From positions 1 through 33,246 of the IMG/VR virus record IMGVR_UViG_3300022746_000041: a DNA stretch of 33,246 nucleotides, one strand, 5' to 3'. The position numbers and the translations under genes were made by a program. The number at the start of each line of letters is the position of its first letter. Position 1 is the stretch's first letter. Positions 8,300-16,792 of this stretch are shown piece after piece. Source of the stretch: a virus. The notes under the pieces were generated by a model, which was not told where the DNA came from, ran no database searches, and saw only the letters and a list, made by a program, of their open reading frames with translations.

Positions 8300-8919
8300 A
8301 AGCCGCTGTATTTACAAGCGTATCTAAGAACATTAGCGAGCTGGCTCGGCTAACGATTGCCAATAAGGCCGACTACTGCCTACGCCACGGATACAGTTTG
8401 ATCGCAGACAACTTGCCATACCACGAGGCTGCCGTTTCTACGAACCGCTTGGCAAATTTACTAGAAGCAAATTACGACATCATTTGGACGTTGGATGCAG
8501 ACACAGTCATCACCGATATGGATCGACCTTTTCACGATCTGGCTTGCCTTGGGCCGCACGTCACCGTGTGCGAAGAGGGGATTATTGAGTGGAATAAAAT
8601 TAACTGCGGAAGTCTAATTTGGAAAAATACATTTCGCACCCGTTGGCTGCTTAATGGAATTACTGCAAACCCAGAGATCTGGTCGCCATTGCCAGGCGGT
8701 TGGCAATTTTGGCTGGCGATTTTGGCTAAGGAAATGGGAGATCTTGTAACGATTGCTCCGCTACGCTCCTTTAACTCTTGCGAATGGACGCATCCCAATG
8801 GGCAAGAGGGAACGCCTGGATCGCACTGGCAGCCGGGTGACTTTCTCTATCACCCTTGCGGCGTTTTTCCGCCAGCAGAACGACTCCGTCGGATAAGAGA
8901 AAAGCTAGCTTTGACATAA
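8296..8919 (+). CDS. glycosyltransferase, GT34-like (galactosyl transferase GMA12/MNN10 type)
   Basis: A 207-aa, single-domain enzyme. It starts with a strand-helix block (AVFTSVSKNISELARLTIAN), then HGYSLIADN, and the metal-binding DAD at 67-69 in IIWTLDADTVITDM. The C-terminal WQPGDFLYHPCGVFP resembles the GDF.xH.aG block of GT34 transferases, which move a hexose from a nucleotide sugar. GTG 8296 overlaps the stop of the upstream transferase, so the two are probably made together and act on the same acceptor. It ends in TTGACATAA, followed by a ribosome site for the first head-tail joining gene. Confidence 0.75.
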   Translation: MKAAVFTSVSKNISELARLTIANKADYCLRHGYSLIADNLPYHEAAVSTNRLANLLEANYDIIWTLDADTVITDMDRPFHDLACLGPHVTVCEEGIIEWNKINCGSLIWKNTFRTRWLLNGITANPEIWSPLPGGWQFWLAILAKEMGDLVTIAPLRSFNSCEWTHPNGQEGTPGSHWQPGDFLYHPCGVFPPAERLRRIREKLALT

Positions 8920-8929
8920 AGGAGACATC

Positions 8930-9238
8930 GTGACCGAGCTGGAACAACTTATGACCAGCGGCCTTTCTGACGCGATTGCAGCCGCACCCGTTACCGCCTC
9001 TATTGGCGGGGTAATTGTCACAGGCTTTTATGCTGCAAACGAACAAACGAGCCAGCTTGGATACGGCGGCATGGTTGATCCACAAGGCAGTGAATTCGTC
9101 TATGTAAGCGCAGGCGTTACCACGCCTAGCCTAATGAGCGTCATAACAGTTGCTGGAGTTCGCAAGAGGGTATCTGGAATTAACAGAGATAGCGGCACCA
9201 CTAGCCTTACGTTGAACAGCCCAGAGGATGTGAGATGA
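8930..9238 (+). CDS. head-tail joining protein (putative)
   Basis: A 102-aa protein with strong AAGGAG ribosome site and GTG start, first gene after the glycosyltransferase insert. An N-terminal helix (TELEQLMTSGLSDAIAAAPV) is followed by beta strands (ASIGGVIVTGFYAA, FVYVSAG, GVRKRVSGINRDSGTTSLTL). This is the build of head-tail stopper proteins such as lambda FII. The stop overlaps the next gene (ATGA). Assignment is from position, size and fold pattern, not from a recognised family motif. Confidence 0.5.
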   Translation: MTELEQLMTSGLSDAIAAAPVTASIGGVIVTGFYAANEQTSQLGYGGMVDPQGSEFVYVSAGVTTPSLMSVITVAGVRKRVSGINRDSGTTSLTLNSPEDVR

Positions 9239-9651
9239 GCTTACGCCTAGACTTTGAAAATGCCCTAACGAGCTACTTAACCACCGTCAGCCCGTCCAAG
9301 CCTAGCGGCCTAAACATTCAAGCGGGGCATCGGATCGACGATCTACAGGTACCAGCTCTGATTATTCATGCTGAATCGGCAGAGCCGATATCCGACGGCA
9401 ATCCTGGCGCGGATAGAAAGATAAGAATCGATGCGACCGTGATTACGCCTATGCAGGAAACTGGAACTACGGTCAGCCATTCAGCCTTCTACCTTTGGAC
9501 TTGCGAAAGACTTAGAAACAACTCGGCCATCTGCTCCGCAATTACTTCTGGAATGACGGTTTATGGCTCTTATATTGCCGACGAAAAAAGCTCTGGCAAC
9601 GAACAAGCCATGGGCGACACGGTTTCAGCATTCTTTTTTGTGACACGTTAA
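9235..9651 (+). CDS. tail terminator / tail completion protein (putative)
   Basis: A 138-aa protein with an N-terminal helix (RLDFENALTSYLTTV), a strand carrying VPALIIHAESAEP, a long strand DRKIRIDATVITPMQ, a helix (SAFYLWTCERLRNN) and a final strand (GDTVSAFFFVTR). This alpha/beta order is typical of the gpU/gp17-type tail terminator that caps the tail tube. It overlaps the preceding gene and precedes the tail tube candidates, the usual order of siphovirus tail modules. The family is inferred, not recognised. Confidence 0.5.
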   Translation: MSLRLDFENALTSYLTTVSPSKPSGLNIQAGHRIDDLQVPALIIHAESAEPISDGNPGADRKIRIDATVITPMQETGTTVSHSAFYLWTCERLRNNSAICSAITSGMTVYGSYIADEKSSGNEQAMGDTVSAFFFVTR

Positions 9652-9658
9652 TTGACAC
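9652..9658 (+). promoter_or_regulatory. TTGACAC boundary heptamer
   Basis: TTGACAC directly follows the stop codon of the terminator-like gene and ends 15 nt before the next ATG. The gene it precedes has no Shine-Dalgarno sequence. No -10 box is seen at promoter spacing. Confidence 0.3.
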
Positions 9659-9673
9659 GGAATATTCCCGCGT

Positions 9674-9961
9674 ATGGCATACACCTACGGAACAACCGCA
9701 AGCGCTAACGTCACCGAATCAGTAGTAACGACCAATGAACTTGCTCCAATCGTTGGGGCAACTGGCGCTGTTGTTACTGTTTTTCAGAAGTACGCAAGGG
9801 GGGAGGCAACCATAGAAACCGTTGGTAGCGCATCTTTGCCGACGCTTTTTACCGGGTCAATGGGAACTACCGCCAGAATCACATCGTACGAATACAGGGA
9901 AAGCCCTGTTGAGCCAAATAGGCTAACAACTAACACTACGCAACTGACAACCATTTCATAG
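9674..9961 (+). CDS. small beta-rich tail protein, possible tail tube subunit
   Basis: A 95-aa Thr/Ala/Val-rich protein, predicted almost wholly beta, in the position of the major tail tube protein. I do not recognise its family. It has no Shine-Dalgarno sequence and is preceded by TTGACAC 15 nt upstream. One nucleotide separates it from another small beta protein of nearly equal size, so the two may be co-subunits of the tube or one may be tube and the other a cap or decoration. Confidence in it being a gene is high; in the role, low. Confidence 0.45.
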   Translation: MAYTYGTTASANVTESVVTTNELAPIVGATGAVVTVFQKYARGEATIETVGSASLPTLFTGSMGTTARITSYEYRESPVEPNRLTTNTTQLTTIS

Positions 9962-9962
9962 T

Positions 9963-10256
9963 ATGGCATTCTCAGGAACAGTAAATGGGTTGGCTTTAAC
10001 AAACGTATCTATTAGCGGCTCAGTAGATACATCCATTGTTGAGTCAGGAACTGCAAACACAGCTCCAGTAGTTGCGGAAGCATACAACAAAAAACTGGAT
10101 ATCAGTATTGAGGGCATTGATGACGGCTTTTCTGCAAGCACATCTGTAACCTACAAGGGAAAAACCTTCCTAGTAACCAGCACAGAAACAAAGCGCACCG
10201 CTGGAGACGTTAAAAAAATCTCAGTTCGCGGCACTGCATACGATTACGCGGTTTAA
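9963..10256 (+). CDS. small beta-rich tail protein, possible major tail protein
   Basis: A 97-aa protein with alternating strands (VNGLALTNVSISGSVDTSI, KKLDISIEGIDDG, TSVTYKGKTFLVTSTET, KKISVRGTAYDYAV), reading like a small beta-sandwich or tube protein. It starts one nucleotide after the stop of 9674-9961, so it is surely co-translated. The last part, a TxxAGDVKKISVRG-type strand, is reminiscent of tail tube subunits that close a barrel. No family was recognised. It is followed by TTGATAC, a one-base variant of the boundary heptamer, 15 nt before the next gene. Confidence 0.45.
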   Translation: MAFSGTVNGLALTNVSISGSVDTSIVESGTANTAPVVAEAYNKKLDISIEGIDDGFSASTSVTYKGKTFLVTSTETKRTAGDVKKISVRGTAYDYAV

Positions 10257-10283
10257 AACGATTGATACGCTGGGGCATATCTC

Positions 10284-10841
10284 ATGTCCCTAGATTTAAA
10301 GTTTGCTGAGAGTGTTCTTAATCTGGATCACCACGTACTCGGAAAAAGACTAAAGCCTTTTTCGCTTTGGCACGCTCTACTTCTTGAGGCCATTCAATCG
10401 CCAATCTGGCTAGGCCAGGGAAAACTTACTCTGGCTGATCTCCATTCCGCTGTGGCGATTTGTTCAAATGAGTGGCCAACATTCAACCTTAAAGCAGACG
10501 CTTTCACAATTCTGCGAAACACCTTTTTAATAGGAGAGCGATTAGAGAAAGAATCTAAAAAACTTGTAGCCTATTTTAACGACTACAATGCAGTTCCAAT
10601 GCTTTGGACAGCCGATAAGACTGACAAAAAAGAGGCGCCAAAATGCCCGCTACCCATGGCGCTAGATCTTGTCGCTTGGCTTGTTCGCCACGGATTTGGC
10701 GAAACCAGATCGTGGAATATGCCGATAGGATTAGCCCATTGGTACTACATTGCGTGCGCAAAACAGAGGGGGTCTGATATCGATCTTGTTAGCCCGGAGG
10801 AACAGCTTGTAATTGATCGGGTAAAGGCAGGGCAAAAATGA
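10284..10841 (+). CDS. tail assembly chaperone-like protein (by position)
   Basis: A 185-aa, mostly helical protein between the tail tube candidates and the tape measure, where siphoviruses encode tail assembly chaperones. Visible parts are FAESVLNLDHHVLGKRLKPF, a helix with SIWLGQGKL-like spacing (SPIWLGQGKLTLADLHSAV), and a C-terminal helix pair (IGLAHWYYIACAKQRG, SPEEQLVIDRVKAGQK). Lambda and HK97 make such chaperones through a -1 frameshift. Here the end is only CAA AAA TGA overlapping the next ATG, a poor slippery site. The function is inferred from order alone. Confidence 0.4.
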   Translation: MSLDLKFAESVLNLDHHVLGKRLKPFSLWHALLLEAIQSPIWLGQGKLTLADLHSAVAICSNEWPTFNLKADAFTILRNTFLIGERLEKESKKLVAYFNDYNAVPMLWTADKTDKKEAPKCPLPMALDLVAWLVRHGFGETRSWNMPIGLAHWYYIACAKQRGSDIDLVSPEEQLVIDRVKAGQK

Positions 10842-11641
10842 GATTGCAGCCCGTCTACATGCGGGTGGACGATTCTCGACTTCAGCAAGCACTTAAACAA
10901 TGGATGGCGCTGAAAGGAAAAAACGTTTCAGAAGCCTTAAAAAAAGCAACTCGTCTAATCTGCGTAAATCTTGCTTATCAGACACAGCCGTTTGGAGATG
11001 AGCAGGGCAGACTGCAAGGCATGAGGGCAATCGCTAGGGATCTAAACTATATTTTTGTGAGCCTTAATTCACAAAGTATGGCTTATTTCAAAGAGGTTAT
11101 GGGCGGAACAAATAAACGCTTAGTATTAACACGCAAAGACGGCACGGTTTGGATTACTGATACCGATACTTATATGACAAAAAGTCAGATGAAAGCTTTT
11201 CATCAAACGATGAGAACGCCGGGGCGTGGGAATGTTAAGAACGCAAACTCCAAACGTCAGACAAAGGACGTGGGCAGGCATCAGGAGCGGCCGCGAGGCG
11301 TGGTTTCAGAATCCGATTTAACATCCTACAAGCAGAACGTATGGAAAAAGTCAGGCATAGCCAAGGGAGGTTGGGCTGCATGCGCCAAGATTTTGGGTGG
11401 ATCTAGGGGCATACCACAGTGGGTAACTAGACACGCTGGGAAACGAGCTGGCGGCATGGTCAACGATCAAAGCATGCGAAAAAAAGATCCGCGCATTACC
11501 TTCACAAACATGGTTCCGTGGGTGTCGAAAGTATTGTCGCCAAGCCAAGGTCAGCACGCTCTTGACATAGCCAAGTACAAGATTGTGAAAGAGATCGATA
11601 TAGCCATTAAGCATTCTTCCAAAGTCGCGGGGTTTAAATGA
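10838..11641 (+). CDS. tail protein of unknown function upstream of tape measure
   Basis: A 267-aa basic protein (many Lys/Arg in the C-terminal half) overlapping both neighbours by 4 nt. An N-terminal helix-rich part (DSRLQQALKQWMALKGKNVSEALKKATR, split by a Gly-Lys-Asn turn) resembles the opening of HK97 gp10/minor tail proteins, whose first helices also read LxxALxxW...A.KA. The middle is a Lys/Gly/Asn-rich linker, and the C-terminus ends with a long amphipathic helix (HALDIAKYKIVKEIDIAIKH). It could be a tail completion or virion morphogenesis protein; I do not recognise a certain family. Confidence 0.45.
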   Translation: MRLQPVYMRVDDSRLQQALKQWMALKGKNVSEALKKATRLICVNLAYQTQPFGDEQGRLQGMRAIARDLNYIFVSLNSQSMAYFKEVMGGTNKRLVLTRKDGTVWITDTDTYMTKSQMKAFHQTMRTPGRGNVKNANSKRQTKDVGRHQERPRGVVSESDLTSYKQNVWKKSGIAKGGWAACAKILGGSRGIPQWVTRHAGKRAGGMVNDQSMRKKDPRITFTNMVPWVSKVLSPSQGQHALDIAKYKIVKEIDIAIKHSSKVAGFK

Positions 11642-12729
11642 GTGAAGTAAAAGTATCGGTAGGACTTGAGACGACGGCATTTGAGACTGGATTTGCCAGG
11701 CTACAAAACTCTGCGGCACGATTTAAGCATGAATTGATGGCTGGCCTTGCAGGCGTGTTTGGTTTGGAACGCCTAGCGGCTGGATTTGAGGGGGCTATTA
11801 GTAAGGCGTCTCGCCTTGTCGACGTAGCTAAGAGATTTGGAATTCCATCCGATGAGCTGCAGAGAATGGCAAACGCAGCAGAGTTGTCTGGAGTGGATAT
11901 GGAAACACTCGCAAGAGCAATGCAACTTATGGAGGCCAACGCTCAAAAAGCATTTAATGGAACAGGGGAAGAGGCAGCAAAAATGCGTGAAGAATTTAAG
12001 GCAGTAGGAATATCTGGTAGCGAACTTGTAACAATGACTCCTACTGAAAAGCTAATGAAATTTGCCGACGCACTTCATAGCGGCGCATTGGCTGGAAAGG
12101 ATTTTGCATTAGCAAAAGACCTAATGAGCCGTGGAGGCCCTGGTATGCTTGCCTTTTTGGGGCAGGGTGCTGAATCCATACGTGAAGAAGCAGACAGCAT
12201 GCGTTCTTTCTCCACAGAGACAGCAGGTGCGCTTAAGGGGTTAGAGGATGAGTTTATTCGGATTAAAAACAATATCACGGATCTGTTTGGAGATATTGCC
12301 GCCAAGTTTGGCACGCCTATGTTGCGACTGTTTGCTCAACTTCAAGCAGTAGCTTACGAATTCGGCGGCCAGATTGCTGACCTACTGGCAGGGAACGTAA
12401 AGGAACTAATGAACGGGCCACAGAAGATGATCGACGCATTCCAAAGAGGTGGGCAGGAATTTGATCAACGGATGGCAATATCGGCAAACCCAGGAAACAG
12501 GGCGATGCCTAACATGGATGCGATAGCTGCACCTTTAAAGGGCGACAACAAACTCACCATTCTTGCGGACGCATTGCAGAAAGTTGGAGGTGGCGGCCAA
12601 TTCGCACGAATCGGCGGACAGGATTATACAAAAGACATTTACGGCGGATTAGCGTCTGGAAAATTCAAAGTAAAAGCCGAGATTGTTGACGGCATACCAG
12701 GATTCGGCGCATCACAAGGAGCACAATAA
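11638..12729 (+). CDS. tail tape measure protein (short)
   Basis: A 363-aa protein with long helices and the tape-measure style opening SVGLETTAFETGFARLQNSA, followed by a hydrophobic LMAGLAGVFGLERLAAGF segment and the FGIPSDELQRMANAAELSGV motif common in phage tape measure proteins. The C-terminal part has LRLFAQLQAVAYEFGGQIAD and a Gly-rich tail. Tape measure length sets tail length at roughly 1.5 Angstrom per residue, so a tail of only about 55 nm is predicted. It overlaps the upstream gene (ATGA) and the downstream gene (TAATG). Confidence 0.85.
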   Translation: MSEVKVSVGLETTAFETGFARLQNSAARFKHELMAGLAGVFGLERLAAGFEGAISKASRLVDVAKRFGIPSDELQRMANAAELSGVDMETLARAMQLMEANAQKAFNGTGEEAAKMREEFKAVGISGSELVTMTPTEKLMKFADALHSGALAGKDFALAKDLMSRGGPGMLAFLGQGAESIREEADSMRSFSTETAGALKGLEDEFIRIKNNITDLFGDIAAKFGTPMLRLFAQLQAVAYEFGGQIADLLAGNVKELMNGPQKMIDAFQRGGQEFDQRMAISANPGNRAMPNMDAIAAPLKGDNKLTILADALQKVGGGGQFARIGGQDYTKDIYGGLASGKFKVKAEIVDGIPGFGASQGAQ

Positions 12730-13442
12730 TGGCATATTACGAACAGCCGGGCCGCACGACTTCTGTTGATAAAGACGGCAAACAGACAATTACAATTACT
12801 TATGTTGGAACTGAGGAAGCTCCTCAACCGTCAGGCATTAACGGTACCATAAGATCCAGGTCTGTCACAAAATCAGAAGCCGGGCAAATCCGTACGCAGT
12901 ATCAAATTGAGACAGATTTAACTGCTTCAGGAGGCACAGGCTTTACGGGGCAAGGCTCTGCTTTAAACACTGGAACATCCTATGAATATGTTTCTGCCGT
13001 TCGCACTGTACCAATAGAAGCGCATCCCAACTTTGGCGGATCGCAAATCTCTACGGGCGGATTTATTAAGCCTGAAGATATAAAGTTAATTAAGGATACA
13101 GTTCAAACGCCTGGCAAAACATTTGACGATATTTCCGATTCCCTTGTTTCTGGGGATATTGGCAGATGCAGAAGTCTATATGGGTATCTTGCGAAAGGCG
13201 TAGAATCATACTACGTGCCTTCTATGGTGGTGCGAAAAACCTACCAAGCATCTTCGCCGCCTTCAGGAAAACAAGTAGGCAAGATATCCTCGCCAGGAGG
13301 CGCTGTGCCAGGAACTCCCAATGGCGCAACATTTTTGCTGATCAATGTATCCGCAAGGGGCGCGAGTGGAGCCTACACAGTCACTGAAGAGTACGAGATG
13401 AGCGGGGAGGGTGGTTGGGACACGTACCTCTACGGATCTTGA
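12729..13442 (+). CDS. tail-tip protein of unknown family
   Basis: A 237-aa protein, beta-rich, starting at the TAATG overlap with the tape measure stop. This is where siphoviruses encode the distal tail or tail-hub protein. Its first 110 residues are strand-rich (TITITYVGTEE, RSVTKSEAGQIRTQYQIETD); a helical insert covers DDISDSLVSGDIGRCRSLYG; the end reads FLLINVSARGASGAYTVTEE followed by a Trp/Tyr-rich tail. I recognise no family. A tail-tip role is inferred from position only. Confidence 0.45.
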   Translation: MAYYEQPGRTTSVDKDGKQTITITYVGTEEAPQPSGINGTIRSRSVTKSEAGQIRTQYQIETDLTASGGTGFTGQGSALNTGTSYEYVSAVRTVPIEAHPNFGGSQISTGGFIKPEDIKLIKDTVQTPGKTFDDISDSLVSGDIGRCRSLYGYLAKGVESYYVPSMVVRKTYQASSPPSGKQVGKISSPGGAVPGTPNGATFLLINVSARGASGAYTVTEEYEMSGEGGWDTYLYGS

Positions 13443-13446
13443 TCTT

Positions 13447-13453
13447 TTGACAC
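13447..13453 (+). promoter_or_regulatory. TTGACAC boundary heptamer
   Basis: TTGACAC lies 4 nt after the upstream stop and 19 nt before the ATG of the large fibre-like gene at 13473. That gene lacks a Shine-Dalgarno sequence. Confidence 0.3.
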
Positions 13454-13472
13454 CTCAGTAAGCTAAAATCCT

Positions 13473-15761
13473 ATGCCTCACCTTTACGTAGATTTAGACA
13501 ACAATAAGCTGATCACAGGATCATCCAGCACGCAGATTGCAGCTACGCCCAGCTTATATCAGGGAGACAAGCCAACCCTAGAGCTGGAATTGCTTACGAG
13601 GACTACTGGCGTGATGGCTCAATACACATCCGCAGCCAGCGCCGTGAACGTGCGGATCGGAGCGCTGGGATCGTCTAGCGTTGCGTCCGCACTTACCCTT
13701 TCCGTCGTAACGCTTTCGGCTACTGGCGCGGCCACAGTAGGGATCACAAGCCCGGTTACGGCCACCGGCCTTGCGTCTATGCTTGGATCAATTACAGCTA
13801 CAGTAACGGCTAGTCTGAACAGTCCAAGCGTAGTTACCGTAACTCCTGTTTTTTCAACATTCTCGAACGCAAGACTTACGGCAAGAATGCGCAGAATATC
13901 AGTAAATACGATTGAAAATGATGATGCTTATACTGATGGCAAAAGAGGTCTTGGCGTTGATTCAATCGATATTATTGATGCAGGTAATCTTTACGAAACC
14001 GCTCCAACAATCTCATTTTCCTATCCAGCAAGCGTCCTGACAATAGGAAACGGTGAGGGTCAAGGAATAACTGATGGCGTATGGAACAATCTGGGATTTG
14101 ATAATAATGGCTACAATTCTCTTCGTCGCGCAAAAGCAACATGCGAAATAAATGCAAATGGTAACATAGTATCAACAACTGTCATATCTTCTGGATCTGG
14201 ATATTTTGCAAACCCATATGTGTTTGTTGTTCCAGACTTCTCTTTAATGAGTTTTGCTACGCCAACAACAATCACATCAGTCCCAAGTGTATCAGTCTGG
14301 GCTTTAATTAACGGAGCCGCCTCTACAATAACTGCCGGTGGAAGCATTACCACTTTGAGCTATCTTCAAAACGGATTCGGGCATTCAATAGATATTAAAG
14401 TATCCAATGCCTCCGCAATATCTGAAAACACATGGGTATATTTGCATAATTTATACTTGGGAACTGAAACACAATTTACCAATAATTATGGAGATACGGC
14501 TAATAAATTAGGATTAGACAGTCTTAGCGGATACGCTTACGTCAGATCAGTAACCTCAAATACTCTAAATCTTTATTACGACACTAAACTGTATGCACCC
14601 AACGGACTTGGCGCTTACACTACAGTAGGCGGATCAATTTCTATTAGCTCAATCGGAATGTGGGGTGATGTGACCTATATAAATGGAGAAAAAAAATCCA
14701 TTGAAAGTAAAACATACGTCTATCCTCTTCTTCCATACAAAAAACTGATTGGAGCAACAATTCAACAAACAAGCGGAGACTTTTCTTCAGGATCATCAAT
14801 CGCAGTTAATATCACATCTTCAGCCTCATCATCTAGGGCAGCAGTTACTTGCTCAATGCTTCTTACTGCATCCAATACTGGGTATCTTGTTCCTGGGGCA
14901 GTAGTCTGTGCAGGTTATGGAACAAGCTTTGCAAGCAGTGTAACATTAGTCGCATATAAAAAGATAAGCCAAATTACCGTCACATGCGCGGGTTCTGGCT
15001 ATTGGACTACTACGCCAGCCATCACTATTGATTCGTTAAACTATGTTGCAACAGCACCTGGCGCCACGCCAGCCGTTGTCTCTGCTGGTCTGAATGGCGA
15101 TGGCACAATTTCGCTTTCATTGGTATCTGCCGGATATGGATATACCAGCACGCCATCCATCACTATTAGCGCACCCAACAGCGGGGATGGGATTAGAACG
15201 GTGGCCGTTGTTACGCCTGGCGTTGGATATTCTGACGGAACTTTCGCCTGCACGGTATCTGCCGCTCCTGCTGGCGGCGCAACGGCAGTTGTAAACTTTG
15301 TAAAATCTGGGACAAGCCAAAGCTTTAGCGTTGTAAACCCCGGGCGTGGATATACTAGCGTGCCTGGAGTAGTTGTAACAAAACCAAATCTCGGAGGCCA
15401 AATTTCTTCTTTTACCGTTACGTGCAAGGGCGCTGGGTATCTTGTAGCTCCAGCCATTACGTTTACGGGTGGCGGAGGATCTGGGGCCGCCGCACAAGCG
15501 ACAATAAGCAACGGATCTATTACAAGCATTTCAATCACTACTGGTGGTACGGGATACACATCTGTGCCAGACGTTACGATTGATGCGGCTGCCTCGTCCG
15601 TATATTACAAAAAGCAGATCGATCTATCTAGCGCATCAGTCACATCTATCTTGAACGGAAATACGTCAGCCTCTGCCTACCTGCAAATTGAAGAAAAGAG
15701 CGGAACGGATACAACGATTCTGGCTCAAGTGCCAATTACCATTCAAGCACGGATTAGTTAG
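13473..15761 (+). CDS. large tail fibre/adhesin-like protein with Gly-Tyr-Pro repeats
   Basis: A 762-aa Ser/Thr/Ala/Gly-rich, beta-dominated protein. The first ~130 residues form a probable virion attachment domain (LYVDLDNNKLITGSSSTQIA, then TPSLYQGDKPTLELELLT). From about residue 165 a repeated unit G-x-G-Y-x-x-x-P-x-[IV]-x-[IV] recurs, most densely at residues 505-700. Such repeats build beta-helical or beta-sandwich stalks in phage adhesins. The central DNA (about 13.9-14.8 kb) is noticeably AT-rich compared with the flanks, hinting at exchange of the receptor-binding part. A role in host recognition is inferred; no enzymatic motif is seen. Confidence 0.65.
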   Translation: MPHLYVDLDNNKLITGSSSTQIAATPSLYQGDKPTLELELLTRTTGVMAQYTSAASAVNVRIGALGSSSVASALTLSVVTLSATGAATVGITSPVTATGLASMLGSITATVTASLNSPSVVTVTPVFSTFSNARLTARMRRISVNTIENDDAYTDGKRGLGVDSIDIIDAGNLYETAPTISFSYPASVLTIGNGEGQGITDGVWNNLGFDNNGYNSLRRAKATCEINANGNIVSTTVISSGSGYFANPYVFVVPDFSLMSFATPTTITSVPSVSVWALINGAASTITAGGSITTLSYLQNGFGHSIDIKVSNASAISENTWVYLHNLYLGTETQFTNNYGDTANKLGLDSLSGYAYVRSVTSNTLNLYYDTKLYAPNGLGAYTTVGGSISISSIGMWGDVTYINGEKKSIESKTYVYPLLPYKKLIGATIQQTSGDFSSGSSIAVNITSSASSSRAAVTCSMLLTASNTGYLVPGAVVCAGYGTSFASSVTLVAYKKISQITVTCAGSGYWTTTPAITIDSLNYVATAPGATPAVVSAGLNGDGTISLSLVSAGYGYTSTPSITISAPNSGDGIRTVAVVTPGVGYSDGTFACTVSAAPAGGATAVVNFVKSGTSQSFSVVNPGRGYTSVPGVVVTKPNLGGQISSFTVTCKGAGYLVAPAITFTGGGGSGAAAQATISNGSITSISITTGGTGYTSVPDVTIDAAASSVYYKKQIDLSSASVTSILNGNTSASAYLQIEEKSGTDTTILAQVPITIQARIS
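14987..15590 (+). repeat. tandem protein repeat, GxGYxxxPx(I/V)x(I/V) type
   Basis: Within the fibre-like gene the translated units GSGYWTTTPAITI, GYGYTSTPSITI, GVGYSDGTFACTV, GRGYTSVPGVVV, GAGYLVAPAITF and GTGYTSVPDVTI follow each other at about 29-48 residue spacing. Two weaker copies lie upstream (YETAPTISF and GSGYFANPYVFV). The DNA copies have diverged, so this is an old protein repeat and not a recent tandem duplication. Confidence 0.7.
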
Positions 15762-15767
15762 GCCGCT

Positions 15768-16394
15768 ATGGCCAGCGATAAACCCGACAGCTTCCAGTGC
15801 GGGCCGTTTGAGGTAGCCCGTAATCCTGACGTCAGGCAATTCGTAGATAAACTTAATAAGCTGCGAGAGGCGGTAGATCAATCTAGGATTCAGCCAGGTG
15901 TTGGATATGACGTTCAAAGAAGCACGTCTGGGACAACTCTTTCAATACGCGCAAGCGCTGGCGGTGTTTCTTCCCCTATAGAACATCCATTCAAATTAAA
16001 AGTGCGCAAAAAACAGGGATTTACATACGAATTTTGGGCAAATGAAGGGCTTGTGGGTGATAATAAAGTTAAAACAGATAACACTAAAAAGTGGGTTACG
16101 TTTCAAAACGCGGCACGCATCTATCTTGAAGCATCCATATCTGATCTTTCAATTCAAGCTCTTACCATTAAGACTCAAGATTCTAGCAAAGAATTTTTAC
16201 GGACAGAGGTAACAGGCGGGAAACAATCATTTTCTAGAATTTCTCTAGGGCTTTATGTCCCAGAATATGATGGAAGCAACAATTACAAAATCATTCAAAA
16301 CGTAACCACAGACATTATGACTCCGCTTTTCTGTTATTCTGGATATCCAGCTCTGGCATTGACTCAAGAATATGTAAATGCGTACTACGCATGA
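15768..16394 (+). CDS. tail-associated protein, unknown family
   Basis: A 208-aa protein 6 nt after the fibre-like gene. The N-terminus (PFEVARNPDVRQFVDKLNKLREAV) is helical, a frequent opening for proteins that dock to a tail tip, and VGYDVQRSTSGTTLSIRASAG follows. The remainder is beta-rich with a long LKVRKKQGFTYEFWANEG strand pair. No family recognised. It overlaps the next gene by 4 nt (ATGA), so it belongs to the tail-tip operon. Confidence 0.45.
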   Translation: MASDKPDSFQCGPFEVARNPDVRQFVDKLNKLREAVDQSRIQPGVGYDVQRSTSGTTLSIRASAGGVSSPIEHPFKLKVRKKQGFTYEFWANEGLVGDNKVKTDNTKKWVTFQNAARIYLEASISDLSIQALTIKTQDSSKEFLRTEVTGGKQSFSRISLGLYVPEYDGSNNYKIIQNVTTDIMTPLFCYSGYPALALTQEYVNAYYA

Positions 16395-16792
16395 GGCTTG
16401 AAACGCGGCGCATATCGTCCGGGCAACCCATCCAAAGCCTTGTAAATGACGGGCTGCCTATTGGAGATTTTGACCAGAAAGACCCGCCCGATCCGGCTCC
16501 CAGGCTTTATAGGACTCAGGGTGGATGGCGTGTTTTTTACACAAACCACGGATTTGGATCATGCGGTTTGTTAATGCATGATCTGCTCTTGTCTGGTTGT
16601 GACCCGCGCTACGTTATGTACGCATCTATCTACGGATTCTCAACTCGCGTTTCTCCAAAGGCATTACGCCCAGAACCGTGGTGTGTTGCAAAATTCGTGC
16701 ATCAAAACGGCGACATACATCCAGATTGGGTTGCATTCATATCTGAACATGACCGACTGACCAGAGCGCATGTGGATGGAGTGTTATGCTGA
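16391..16792 (+). CDS. hypothetical tail-region protein
   Basis: A 133-aa protein overlapping its neighbours on both sides. It is rich in aromatic residues and cysteines (RLYRTQGGWRVFYTNHGFGS, CGLLMHDLLLSGCDPRYVMY, a C-terminal Cys), with a Pro-rich linker DQKDPPDPAPR. No family recognised. The context between tail-tip genes suggests a structural or assembly role. Aromatic-rich small proteins in such spots sometimes bind carbohydrate, but nothing in the sequence proves that. Confidence 0.4.
   Translation: MRLETRRISSGQPIQSLVNDGLPIGDFDQKDPPDPAPRLYRTQGGWRVFYTNHGFGSCGLLMHDLLLSGCDPRYVMYASIYGFSTRVSPKALRPEPWCVAKFVHQNGDIHPDWVAFISEHDRLTRAHVDGVLC

Noticed and set aside
10826-10845. Programmed -1 frameshift between the chaperone-like gene and the next frame, as in lambda G/T
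   Set aside because: The sequence CAA AAA TGA is not a proper slippery heptamer, and the downstream gene has its own overlapping ATG.
15041-15559. 172-aa leftward open frame in the fibre gene
   Set aside because: Shadow of the repeated fibre sequence, Pro/Val-rich because of complementary codons.
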